From Amborella trichopoda (taxonomy: Eukaryota > Streptophyta > Magnoliopsida > Amborellales > Amborellaceae), in contig NW_006497023.1 of assembly GCF_000471905.2 (NCBI RefSeq), forward strand, positions 820,765-884,764: DNA of 64,000 nt. Reading direction: 5' to 3'. The translations under genes and the position numbers were made by a program. The notes beneath the pieces are model-generated. The model had not been told where the DNA came from. It did not search any database and saw nothing but the letters and a program-made list of their open reading frames with translations. Shown here in pieces: positions 10,440 through 20,599 of this stretch (positions within the stretch are counted from its first letter, which is position 1; every line of letters begins with the position of its first letter).

Positions 10440-11982
10440 TGCACAGTAGATCAGTCAGTTGGGGGCTAGCGTGCCCCGACTAGACTTGACTCTTGTATGC
10501 CGATCGCGTGAGGACCAGTTCTCGAGGGTGCTGGGACTATGGCTGCTGAGTGGTTGGGTCATCTTCTACAACACTAACCACAGTGAAGGGCTCATGGTGC
10601 TCTTCTTCAGGGTTCGTCATCTAAAGAGGGTAGAAGGGATTCAGGGTGAGAGGGTTATCAGAGCTGGTTACCTCGACCGCCTTGGTCACTTCTTTGGTCA
10701 GAATTCGTAGACCTTTATCACGCTTGGCTTTGAGGTTTTGATGGACCTCGAACCAAAACTGTGATCACGACTACGACTGGTCAGCTCTTCTTGCATAAGA
10801 GAGAGCTATCTCCATCAGGTGCGGTAAAGGATGAGGGCCAGGGACTGCGGTCATCTTTGGTCGGGGAGGATGAAGGACTCGATCTTCCATCAAGTCATTG
10901 CCCCAAGCTCTCTTGTGGGCTCCAGAAACATGACCTAAATGACAGGGCTGGTTCAGGATGGTACTCTTGGGGAAAGCCTTCGAGTACCAAGGCCGGAGGT
11001 GCTTGCTCAAAGAAGAAGGAGCAAGCAAGAGTAGGGCTGACTCATGAGGACGCCTAAGTCAAGGGCTAGGCAATATCTGTGATGGCAATGCTTGTGGACC
11101 CCGTGAAGAAGGGTCACGGGTAACCTAGGGGTCTGCACGAGCTTGATCAAGTGGTCTAGCCTTAGGAGGCCGAGAATTGCGAGCAGGTGTTTGTAAGGGA
11201 ACAGGTGAAGGTCTGCCCCTTAAAAGGTGCGATTGTGTGTGTATAATAGGAGGACAAGGAGGTCGTCTCCTGTGTACTCGGGTTGGCGCAGTGACGGTAT
11301 TGCACTTAGCAGTGAGATGCATGTGAGCAGCATGTGTAGGATCTGACCTTGGGAGGTATAATCTTGGGTGCTGACTCGAGGTAACTGAAGGGTTTCCCCG
11401 AGGTACGGCTCGAGTGGGTGACCCATGAGCCTTATGGTGTGTGAAAGTGGTGGAGGCCACAGGATCTCTACCTCTATGTGTAGAGGCTCTAGGGATAGAG
11501 ACTCGTGGTGGTGCTGGAATGTGGGGGAAAGCCTTGCAGTGACCCACATCAGTAATAGCAAATTTGTCGCCTTTTGCAGAGAGGGACTAGGCAGCCTTCC
11601 GAGGTACCTTAGGAATATGACCGACAAGTGACTTGCAAATGGTTGAGTGCATGCTGTGTGTGGCAATAGAAGTGCTACCAATGCAGGGTGCCTTGGTTGA
11701 GGTTCCACCAAAGCGAGGAGATGGCGAGTGAGCGACTTGTAAATCCTGCCTCACACTGGTCCAGGTTAAGACCTAGGAGCTAGACAAGGGGTCTTTGCTC
11801 AAAAGGATGGTTGGGAACGAAGTTGAAGGAACTTGTTCCTTATGGACACTCTCAAATGTGGGGATAAGGAAATCCCCAATTTGGATGAATCGGTTACAAA
11901 ACCCGGAAGGCAAAAGTAATATGTGAAAAGATAATAAAAGACAAAACTAGCCAAACAAGAACGATCCGACTAAGGGCTCGTA
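10440..11982 (-). pseudogene. 5' leader with an extra open frame upstream of gag (element B)
   Basis: Between the primer site and gag lie about 1.5 kb. On the minus strand a frame rich in Pro, Ser, Thr and His (about 11125-11770) resembles in sequence and position one in element C (50462-51336). Both contain GGTSTKA followed by CIGS and a basic tail. Ogre elements are known to carry an extra ORF of unknown function upstream of gag, so this is probably its counterpart. No domain is recognised and the frame is broken. An alternative is that the resemblance only reflects shared descent of non-coding leader DNA. Confidence 0.5.
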
Positions 11983-12002
11983 AGTCCCCAGTGGAGTCAC
12001 CA
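11983..12002 (-). promoter_or_regulatory. Primer binding site for tRNA-Arg (element B)
   Basis: The plus strand reads AGTCCCCAGTGGAGTCACCA. The minus strand is therefore complementary to the 3' end of plant tRNA-Arg(ACG), whose acceptor end is CCCCAGCGGAGTCG plus CCA, with two differences. It lies 3 bases from the LTR edge, as expected for the start of minus-strand DNA synthesis. Element C has the same site at 51550-51569. Confidence 0.85.
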
Positions 12003-12859
12003 AGCTGGTTAAGTGCCTCAATCTCGCCCTCCAGATCCAGATGACTTGGCGGCATGCATCTCGGGTTTCAAGGGAGACCAGAGATTTTTGAGATTGCTCT
12101 CTCGGGAACCTCGTTCGAGAATAAGGGCATGTATTACCAACCAATGAGAGAGGAATTTAAGGTGGGCTCGGGACATACTCGGGTTGGCTCGCGTGGGTGC
12201 TCTCTTAGATCACGAAGAAAGCCCCCAGTGAAAAACCTGGTTCGGAATCGCCTTCCTTGGCTGGTAATCTTCTATTTTCTGCAATCACACACGTATGGCA
12301 AAGGTTATGAGACAAGTGGGTCAACAGACCTCACCTTGCCTTCTTGATGAATACATGCAGGCATACACATTCAAAGAAGAAAGGAATGATGAGAGAAGAA
12401 TGATGGGGGAGAGAAGAATTCGACTAGGCAGGGACATCAGCGCAGTTACAAAGCTGATGAGTAATTGGCCTGACATGGTACTAAAACGGGCTCAGTAACT
12501 AAAACCGGCTCAGCAGGATTACTATTAGACGTCAATACCGATACTAACTAGCTAGGCACGATGGTTAGTCTGTCATGGCAATAAAGCGAGCATAGTAATT
12601 CAGGCACAACAACATCACAGTTGGACAACAAGGCCACCATGAAAGGCTAATCTGAACCCCTCCTAATCAAACGAAAGAGTAACAAAATTAAGATCGTAAA
12701 GAAAGAATAAGAAGTGAGAGATGAGAAGAAGAGAACAGAAAGGAGGAGAAGAATGTGAGAGAAGAGAGAAACACACACGACGCTAAGCATCGTCGGTGGT
12801 ATTAGACAAAGACGAGGAATTGGACTCAGTCGGCGCCGAGCGTTGCCAGCTGGGTTGGA

Positions 12860-13330
12860 CAAAGAAGAGAGAGGTAACACAGTCAGCATTGAGCGTTGCC
12901 AATTGTGTTAGACAAAGAAGAGAGAGAAGATGCAGCCAGCGCTAGGCTTCACTGACTGTATTAGACAGAGAAGAGAGAGAAGATGCAGTCGATGCTAGGC
13001 TTCATCGATTCTATTAGACAGAGAAGAGAGAGAAGATGTAGTCGATGCTAGGCCTCATCGACTATGTTAGAAAAAGAAGAGAGAGAAGATGCTGGCGGTA
13101 GTAAGCTTCACCGACTGTATTAGATAGAGAAGAGAGAGAAGATGCAGTCGATGCTAGGTTCATCGACTATGTTAGAAGAAGAAGAGCGAGAAGATGCAGT
13201 CAGTGCTAGGCTTCATCAACTGTGTTAAAAGAAGAGAGAGAAGATGTAGTTGGCACTAGGCTTTGCCGATTATGTTTAGATAGAGAAGAAAGAGAACACA
13301 AGCAGTGCTAATTATCGCCGATTTTGTTAG
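12860..13330 (-). repeat. 53-base hairpin array in the U5 of element B
   Basis: About nine units, at exact 53-base spacing where measured (12929, 12982, 13035), alternate a GAGAGAAGA-type purine run with a stem-loop such as CAGTCGATG-CTAGGCTT-CATCGACTG. The stem sequence varies between units, often with the partner arm changing too. In the transcript sense the units lie downstream of the TATA box and are expected to be transcribed. Confidence 0.8.
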
Positions 13331-13520
13331 GCAAAGAGTAGAAAGAGAGATAGAGATGAGAAGAAGAGAAAGAAAGAGGTAGATATGAGGATAAGAGAGA
13401 GAAAGAGATAGAGATGAGGAGAAGAGAGAGAGAGGGGAGGAGAGAAACGGGAGAAACAGAGCGAAAGAGGGGAGGAAAGAGAAAGGGGAAGGGGAGAGAA
13501 AAAGGGGAAGAGAAAGAAAG
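13331..13520. repeat. Purine-rich (GA) tract in the LTR of element B
   Basis: Almost pure A and G on the plus strand, mostly GAGAGA and AGAAGAG runs. It lies between the hairpin array and the R region. Open frames here are low-complexity artefacts. Confidence 0.85.
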
Positions 13521-13608
13521 TTACCCTATCGAACATATCAACCCTTTTCTTCTCTATCCTCTCTCTCTCTCTCCAAGACACACCCATGAACTTAAGCGAA
13601 ATTGAAAC

Positions 13609-13673
13609 TTTATTGATCGTTGTGTGAAAGGAATCGAAGGTCCTTTACAATTTGGCTTTGCATGCTTTTATAG
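13609..13673 (-). promoter_or_regulatory. LTR promoter and polyadenylation signal, element B
   Basis: The minus strand reads CTATAAAAG at 13665-13673 and AATAAA at 13609-13614, about 55 bases downstream. The same pair occurs in both LTRs of element C (54253-54261 with 54199-54204; 41097-41107 with 41042-41047). This implies an R region of only about 50 bases and a very long U5. Confidence 0.65.
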
Positions 13674-14254
13674 AATTGAGCCCAAACATCGGTGGATGAC
13701 TAAAAACTACCTAAATTGATGATAATTACAATTTAATTGAATTAAAATAAATTCTAAAAATGGGTGAAAAATGACCTTTTTGCCCCTGCTTAACAATTTG
13801 TGAAATTCCATAACAGTCCCTGCTGCTGCCCGAGAACTTGCATGATCTTCAATGACTGATCCGGGGTTGTTCTAATGCCCATTTGATCAAAATATGATTA
13901 TTTTCTTGTGGAGCTCGGCATCGCGATCGATTTAATACCATAAATCATGTTTTTGAGCTATGATCATGAAACTTGAAATTTGCTTGAATCTTGAAAACTT
14001 TGTATCAACAGTGCACTGGTTCCTTGACGTTTCTTCATGATTTCTTCATTGAATCACACTGATCATGCCGTTAGGATCACGTTCCAATACATGCAGCTCT
14101 ACTTCATGTCCGGATGAAGATTTCGTCATCTTGAGTTGTTTCCCTAAATCTTGAAATCTGATGGATAGAATTTACAGCAGCTTCGACGCCTCTATGTGTG
14201 AAATCCAACCATTCATCCTACGCAGGGTTCGGATCAAAGATGACCACGGACCTT

Positions 14255-14384
14255 ACGCACATAATGCAATTGGTTTCCTATCGATTAGGCATGCGAGTGT
14301 TGAGATTTGGCCGCCAGAGACGCACATAATGCAATTGGTTTCCTATCGATTAGGCATGCGAGTGTTGAGATTTGGCCGCCAGAG
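14255..14384. repeat. Exact 65-base tandem duplication in the U3 of element B
   Basis: Bases 14255-14319 and 14320-14384 appear identical, each starting ACGCACATAATGCAATTGGT. The matching parts of C and D have one copy. The lack of differences makes this younger than the surrounding decayed sequence. Confidence 0.9.
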
Positions 14385-14992
14385 TGAGGCGTGCTGCTGC
14401 TAAAGTTTTTGCAACTTTCTTCATGGATCAGCAACTTCTCTCTAGTTTTTCTCTCTGCTCTGACATCTTCACGGAGCGTACTATATATCGAATCGCTTGT
14501 CTTGACGTGACAAACACACTCACCATATTTGAGCATGATTCGACTTGGAACAAGTGAGATATAGGCCATGAAATCACTACCCGTGATTATAAAAACAGCC
14601 ACCGTTAATGGTGTTTTAGTGAAGGGTGGCCATATGGGAATAGTGTGTGGCCTAACCCATTTCTGTATTTTACCCATAACTCTGTCTTGGAGTGCCTGAT
14701 TATGCCGAAACTTGACCCATAGGGGTTTTAGACTTTGTTAGATCCAACAGCGGTGGTCCCATAGCAATTTGAAGCACGAAAAGTATAGTTCTAGTTACGG
14801 GATCCAATTTACAGTGCAAGAGGCCTGCCTTAGACATTTTTTATCGCAATGAAACGTGGCAAGTGGCCTTTTAGAGTGCTAATGAAGATCTTTACCAATT
14901 CTGGGGCAATTATGAGATTGTCAAAATTTCCACTTATTTTGTAAGCTTTATTCTGCATCAAAGACCAAGGTGCTGAAAAATGCATTCAAACA

Positions 14993-17259
14993 CTCACACA
15001 TGCGACCATCAACTTCTCTCACACTCTGTGTGTACAAACTCCCCCTCTCACTAGCAGCTGGGCTGAATCGCTGAGCTTGAGTCAGAGCTCGAGATCTCGC
15101 CCCCCGCCAATAGCCGCTTGCGACCTTTACCCATGCAACTTGGCCTGTCAGGGAAGCAGGTCCCAAGCTCGAGCCTGAGGTCCTTCACGTGCTAGCCACC
15201 ATGTGCACAACCTCCATATCTCTCTACACCACAAGCCCGCTCAAGCCCCTCATTATGACGGATGGAGCCTCGCCCTTCCGCACCGAGCACGACACCTCTT
15301 TCCCTCCACATGAGCCTCTCATGTGTGCATACTTCCCTCCCTAGTGGATCAAACTAAGCCCTTCTTTACCATGTGCCACCACCAATGAACATGCCCTTCT
15401 CCCCAGCAGATCGACCCAAACTCCACTAGTCCAAGCTTAAGCCCGATCGCACATGCCACTCTTGTGCAAAGGTCAAGTCAAACTTGCGCCCTTGGCTCAG
15501 GCCCTCTTCACCTCTCCTTCCATGCCTCTCAGACTCACGCTCGGTGAGTTGCACCACCTTCATCACACCATGACCCTCTCACCTTACATGGAAATCCTTC
15601 ATCCCATCCCCAATGGATCCATCTCCTTTATCATATGAGTTGACTCATTTTCATCCCCATGGACTCACACTCATACCTAACCTCCACTGGGTCTACCTCA
15701 CCTTATCATATGAGTAGACTCATTTTAATTCTCAGGGAGTCACACTCATTCTTCAATCCCTAGTGAGGCCACCTGCACTCACCATCCCTCACTGGGTCAC
15801 CCTTATCGTCCAGACCCACCACTCACACACGATCTTTGCCATTTTTGTCCTCAAGTGAGTCAAGCCCTCACAAGCTCACTACATGGCCACCAGGACACCA
15901 TCTTCCCACCCTCCATTACCACCTTACAGACAATAAAATACATGGTCACCAAACAACGAGTAAAAGCACTTAAAAAGAAAAAAAACGGGCACGATGAAAA
16001 CTCGGAAGGGCGTCGGGAGTTAAAAAGACGAACGTGCTTGGCCTTGAAACCATGAGTAAGAGCGTTCCGTTAAAAAATACCAGGCGTGGTGAAAACCCAA
16101 AAGAGCGTCGTGAGTAAAATCGGAAAAGGGTGGACATGACCTCAACGTCATGGGTAAAAGAGCCTCAATAAAACAAGGAAGTTAGTGAAAACCGCTCTAC
16201 GACACCACTTCCCCTATTTAGGCGAAAACCCGAAAGGGAACCTGGACGAATAAGCAGGTTGATGCAGTGCTCGCCTCCATATGCAGCATCAACCGGAACT
16301 CTTAGCAAACATTTCTAATAGTTTGGGAGTCAAATACCCTGCTATCGGGACCCAAAAAAAGCTCGAAGAAAAACCCCAACAGCTTGAGTCCATTCATGAA
16401 AATACCCAAGAGTCAAAAGAATTGCCAAGACAGCAAATCGGGGTTCTATGCCGAAGGAACCCATTTCCAAAATGTCAATCAAAAACAAGAAAGTCACGCC
16501 GAGAAGGCAAAAGATGCTCCCAAAGGTGAATGACTTTCAAACCAGGCCAACACTCTCCACCGACTTACAGGGTGAAGCCTCCTCAAGGTTCCAAATTGTT
16601 GTTTCAGTCTAGACATTTCAGGCTAGCCACCAGACACCCTTGAGTAGGCGCAGTTGATACTGCGGTTCACACCCCAAAGAGGCCGCCTTAGCGAAGGAGA
16701 TACCCTGCTTGTCAAAGCAAACTAACACTGGTGTAGCTGCTCACACAACCGCTAAGGGCTCCTTGGCTGTCTATCCAAAGCATAGCCTCAGAAGTGGACC
16801 TCCATCAGAAGTCATTACCTCAAATGTGGATCTCCACCAGAAGGTACTAACGAAAAAAAATTTTGATTGATTGGGAAGAAAGCCCTTAAGCAAGGCCCTC
16901 GACTGTTAGACAAGCCTGAATTTTGACTGATTGGGTCTACAAGCCCTTAAGCATGGCCCCCTGCTTCTAGAACTAAAAAAAAGTGTTGTTGAAATGGGTT
17001 TACAAGCCCTTAAGCAAGGCCTCTACCAGCAGCTCAAAGTCTCTTCTCTCCCAAAATCCTCAACGAATCTGGGTCTACAAGCCCTTAAGCAAGCCCTCCA
17101 GACCTTAGAGCACATTGAACATCCCTCCGGGAAGCAGCTTCACATGATTTCCCCTTTGACAGTCGTGTCGATCCGGTGGCCAAGAAGAAATACAAAAGCT
17201 GAAAGACCAGTTTTGATTTTGAATGTTGCCCTTCTCGCTTCTCTCGAAGCATAATATTT
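14993..17259 (+). mobile_element. 3' non-coding region of element F
   Basis: There is no recognisable protein coding. 15180-15860 is C-rich with local repeats (TATCATATGAGT at 15630 and 15700, each followed by GACTCATTT). 15950-16260 repeats the words GTGAAAACC, AAAGGGCGTC-like and GAGTAAAA. 16310-16860 shows nothing I recognise. The assignment rests on its position directly before the polypurine tract and LTR of F. Confidence 0.5.
16868..17100. repeat. Spaced repeat in the 3' region of element F
   Basis: GGGTCTACAAGCCCTTAAGC or a close variant occurs at about 16868, 16934, 16998 and 17071, at 64-75 base spacing, separated by unrelated sequence. Confidence 0.7.
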
Positions 17260-17271
17260 GGAGAGGAAAGC
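17260..17271 (+). promoter_or_regulatory. Polypurine tract of element F
   Basis: GGAGAGGAAAGC stands directly before the LTR start TGTTGAAGG. It would prime plus-strand DNA synthesis. Element C has the related GGCGGGACAAGC at the same place on the minus strand (42414-42425). Confidence 0.65.
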
Positions 17272-17980
17272 TGTTGAAGGGTATTTTCTGACACTTGTTA
17301 TCCCCAGTGTGAATAAGGAGGAAGCAGTTTGTGACCTAAGTCCACAGGTACCAAAGTGCCTATGGACTACGGAAGCAAGAGTGGACTAGGCCATAATCTA
17401 GAGCATAATCTCCAACATTCCTATAATGGCCTAATAATTCTCAAAACACGTGGCTATGGGTCCTCTAAGAACACCCGCCAAGTTTCACTGCAATCCGACG
17501 AAGTTAAGGTGGATCAGATGTTAAAACAGTTTTCAGAATTCTGCCTCTAGCGTGATGAAAGAAGACCCTGTACCTACAGCTCTATTGTTGAAGCTTCAAA
17601 CGATCATCAGACCACTTCCGTTGGATTCAGATGTTCGAAACCCCTAGGTACCAAGTTTCAACTTATTCAGACGTTTCTAAAGCATTATGCGGCCAGCTTA
17701 CCAAAAATAGGTAGGTCGTAGACAATTCTGGTGCACCCTCAGCGAACCAGTTTCCATTTATGAAAATGTTCTTTCCAATTTCAGAGCTAATTTCTAATGG
17801 TCATATCTCCTTCTTCCCGGGTCGAAATAAGCCCAAATTTTGGAAGGATGTTCATTTCATCAACTCGATCATTTTGACATATGATATGCCCGATGGCATG
17901 GCACGAGCCGAGAAAAATCGAAGAGAGAAGATCGCCATTGAAAGAGCATAAGTTGCAGATTTTTCAAGAAGGTCCCTTTG
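17272..17980 (+). repeat. LTR of element F, first piece (U3)
   Basis: This aligns with the U3 of H at 58320-58756 and, in reverse complement, with the right end of the C LTRs. Shared words include CCACTTCCGTTGGATTCAGA here versus CCACTGCCATTGGATCCAAC in H, then AAACCCCTA. It is interrupted at 17980 by element G, whose target duplication is CTTTG (17976-17980). Confidence 0.7.
17976..17980. repeat. Target site duplication of element G, left
   Basis: CTTTG, repeated at 38192-38196 on the other side of element G. Confidence 0.9.
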
Positions 17981-18595
17981 TGTCACATCCCAAGTCTAAA
18001 ATGCAAAAATTCCTGAATGTGACAGTTTATTCTTTAAAAACTAAAATAAATTCGAAATTTTCTTACAATATATTGCATCAAAACAAAATGTTTCATTCAA
18101 AAACGTTTTGTACAAAATACATAACACGTGTATAAAACCTTGATAGTACAAAAGTTACCAAACTAAAGAAAGGAAAACAAATTTATTCATGACTATAAAC
18201 TTCTCCCAAGCTACTCCTGCTACACATATGAATGATACTACTATGACTACTCTAAAAAATTTTATAATAGCTTGATGAGTATGGCTACTCAGTAAGTGAC
18301 CATCATTAATCTTACAAATTATGACTACATGTGCAAATATTCCATAAAAAAATACATATTAAGCAAAATTTTAGCGTATTGATTTCTTCTACTACATGTC
18401 ATTAAATAAATTGATTTCTAATTTCCCACTTGTCATGTATTCCTAATTGATCAAATAAAATTGAACAAATAAATTAAGCATGATACATAGACTAAATGCA
18501 TAAGATTCATATAAGGATGAATTATAATCTAATTGGAGTGTGTTAAAACATTGCCGCATTTGAGTATCAGGCATAATCAATACGTACTCTCAATA

Positions 18596-18760
18596 GCAAA
18601 ATGAGATCAACGTGCATTCATAACAATACAAATAAGATTAACGTGCATTCATAGTAATATGAATAAGATCAACGTGCATTCATAACAATACAAATAAGAT
18701 TAACGTGCCTACATAGGAATATGAATAACATCAATGTACATTCTTAATAATACAAATCCC
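18596..18760. repeat. 31-base tandem repeat in the 3' LTR of element G
   Basis: About five units contain AACGTGCATTCATA followed by ATACAAATAAGAT-like sequence, at 31-base spacing where measured (18611, 18642, 18673). The same array is in the other LTR at 36160-36315. Confidence 0.85.
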
Positions 18761-19149
18761 ACAATAGAAGCACTAACTGGCCTCATGTCCAAGGTTATGA
18801 CTTCTACCATCCCGCAGGAAGAAGTACCACCAACGGATAAATTTGTTGCATAGTACCTGACACACGCACACATTCCCCATCACACTTTGGGGCTTTTGAT
18901 AGGCAGGGGCCTTGCAAGACACGACCCTCTCATGTGCCTTCTTGCAAAAGAACATTACACTGCCAACGGAGGACCAATGCGTACTGCCTAACATGGGTTT
19001 GGGGGGCGCAACCCTCCCAATCATTCACATCCTAACTCTCCTTCCTATCATGGAGAGTCAAGGAAAGATCACAGCTACCGGCACCATCACTTCATATCAT
19101 AACAGGGGCATGTTTTTATGCGCTGATATCTTATTAAAAGCATGATACC

Positions 19150-19545
19150 AGGTACACGTATCACATCAGAAACATGTTGCCATGCACACATATCTCATCT
19201 GATGCATGTTGCCATGCACACATATCTCATTTGAAGCATGTTGGTATGCATACATATCGCATCACACATATCTCATCAAAAGCATATTGCCAAGTATAAA
19301 TATCACATCACACATATCTCATCAGAAGCATGTTTCCATGCATACATATCACATCACACATATCATATCAGAAGCATGTCGTCATGCATACATATCACAT
19401 CACACATATCTCATCAAAAGCATGTTGCCATGCATACATATCACACTACACATATCTCATCAGAAGCATGTTGCCATGCATACATATCACATCACACATA
19501 TCTCATCAAAAGCACGTTGCCAAGCATACATATCTCATGTCTCTT
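19150..19545. repeat. 46-base tandem repeat in the 3' LTR of element G
   Basis: Eight to nine units are built on CATGTTGCCATGCATACATA and ATCTCATCAGAAG; spacing is 46 bases at 19421 to 19467. Because 46 is not a multiple of 3 and the unit lacks stops, several plus-strand frames stay open, giving His/Ser/Tyr-rich artefact proteins. Confidence 0.9.
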
Positions 19546-20583
19546 GTAATACACATGAAACATGCCCATGTCTATGCTACTCATAAAGTCACGAGTGGCA
19601 TTACTAGGTCATATTATTATGACCATAAATTAAAATACGTTATTATGTCAATTGCAGGCTATATATCAATGTAATAGATATCAAGAGATATTAATGTCGT
19701 ATTCTCAAAACATCCTTAAAATTACTTGAACAAAACATTTGCATATAACAATTGCTCATAACACTCGCTCATAATTCTTATAACGCTTGCACATTCCAAT
19801 TAAATGTAGAAATATCTCTAGGAATATTACAGAAATATCAGGAAAATGAAGCCACTTACAAATCCTAACCTTTATGCTGAGAATATTGCAAATAAATACC
19901 GAGATATCTTTAGCAGTAATATCAGTTTTTCAAATAATGAAAACATGAAGTCACATACATATAGAACTTATGGCATCTAAAATTCATTACAGTAAACGAA
20001 CACACTACAATTTTATTGGAAGTGATAATACCATTTTTCCGATTATTTTTCAGAAAAATGAGGTAACTTACATACAAGACTCTCTGCGAGTTGCCGAAGC
20101 AGAATTGGAATCAGAAGTGTTTAGCTTGAGATATAAAGAGAGAGAGAGAGAGAGAGAGGAGAGACTTCCATTGAGAGAGAAAGAATGAAATCCTTAATGA
20201 GCTCAATAATTAGCCCATGAGGGAGGGGAATGTTTTTAAGGTAAGGTAGGACATTCCTTAACTTGACACTTGTCAAGTCATGTGTCCTCCTTTTGTATTT
20301 TCATTTGTTTGTTAAATGTTTTCCTAATGCCACTTAATCCCTTATTTTGTCTTATGTTGCAATCTTATCTCTTGTTATTAGGCCATGATGCCACATAATA
20401 TATTAATGTCATTAATTAAATGTTCACTTAAATAATTCGGTTGAAAAGAAAGGCATTGAAAAAGGGTCGTCTCAAGGTGCACAATCAACACCATGGTCCA
20501 TCACTTAAGAAAATCTTATTTATTAATATTAATTTTTTATGTTTTTTATATTTTTTATTCCAGAAAAATTTTTGGTCGTTACA

Positions 20584-20599
20584 TTCTCCCCCCCTTAAG
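20584..20599 (-). promoter_or_regulatory. Polypurine tract of element G
   Basis: The minus strand reads TTAAGGGGGGGAGAA directly before the LTR start. This is the standard primer for plus-strand DNA and fixes the orientation of G. Confidence 0.85.

Larger units (their letters stand above)
1..14992 (-). mobile_element. Element B: Tat/Ogre-type Ty3/Gypsy retrotransposon, left end outside the window
   Basis: Read on the minus strand, the order is 5' LTR (12006-14992), primer site (11983-12002), leader, gag, RT, RNase H, a second archaeal-type RNase H, integrase and a long 3' non-coding region. The order, the doubled RNase H and the tRNA-Arg primer site are characteristic of the Tat/Ogre lineage of plant Ty3/Gypsy elements. 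The 3' LTR must lie left of base 1. The coding region is broken many times, probably well over ten breaks, so this is a fossil. It is inserted in element F; the 5 bases right of its LTR (CTCAC, 14993-14997) are the expected target duplication, but the left partner is not visible. Confidence 0.85.
12006..14992 (-). repeat. 5' LTR of element B
   Basis: The edges are TGGTTAAGTGCC on the left and TTCAAACA on the right, the same ends as both LTRs of element C, giving TG...CA and a length of about 2.99 kb. In transcription sense (minus) there is U3 from 14992 to about 13673, a TATA box, a short R with AATAAA, and a U5 of about 1.6 kb holding the purine tract and hairpin array. The only partner for dating lies outside the window. 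Confidence 0.85.
17981..20583 (-). repeat. 3' LTR of element G
   Basis: TGTCACATCCCAAGTC to GGTCGTTACA, 2603 bases. Inside are a 31-base array (18596-18760), the conserved block at 18880-19075, a 46-base array (19150-19545) and a GA microsatellite (20136-20159). In transcription sense a weak TATA candidate (GATATAAAG on the plus strand, 20130-20138) lies beside the GA run. Confidence 0.92.

Noticed and set aside
11983-12002. tRNA-Arg gene fragment
   Set aside because: Only the acceptor-end complement is present, at the exact distance from an LTR edge expected for a primer binding site.
19206-19674. Plus-strand frames of 103-126 codons rich in His, Ser and Tyr
   Set aside because: The 46-base repeat has no stop in several frames, so three frames are open together. 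Same at 36600-37182.
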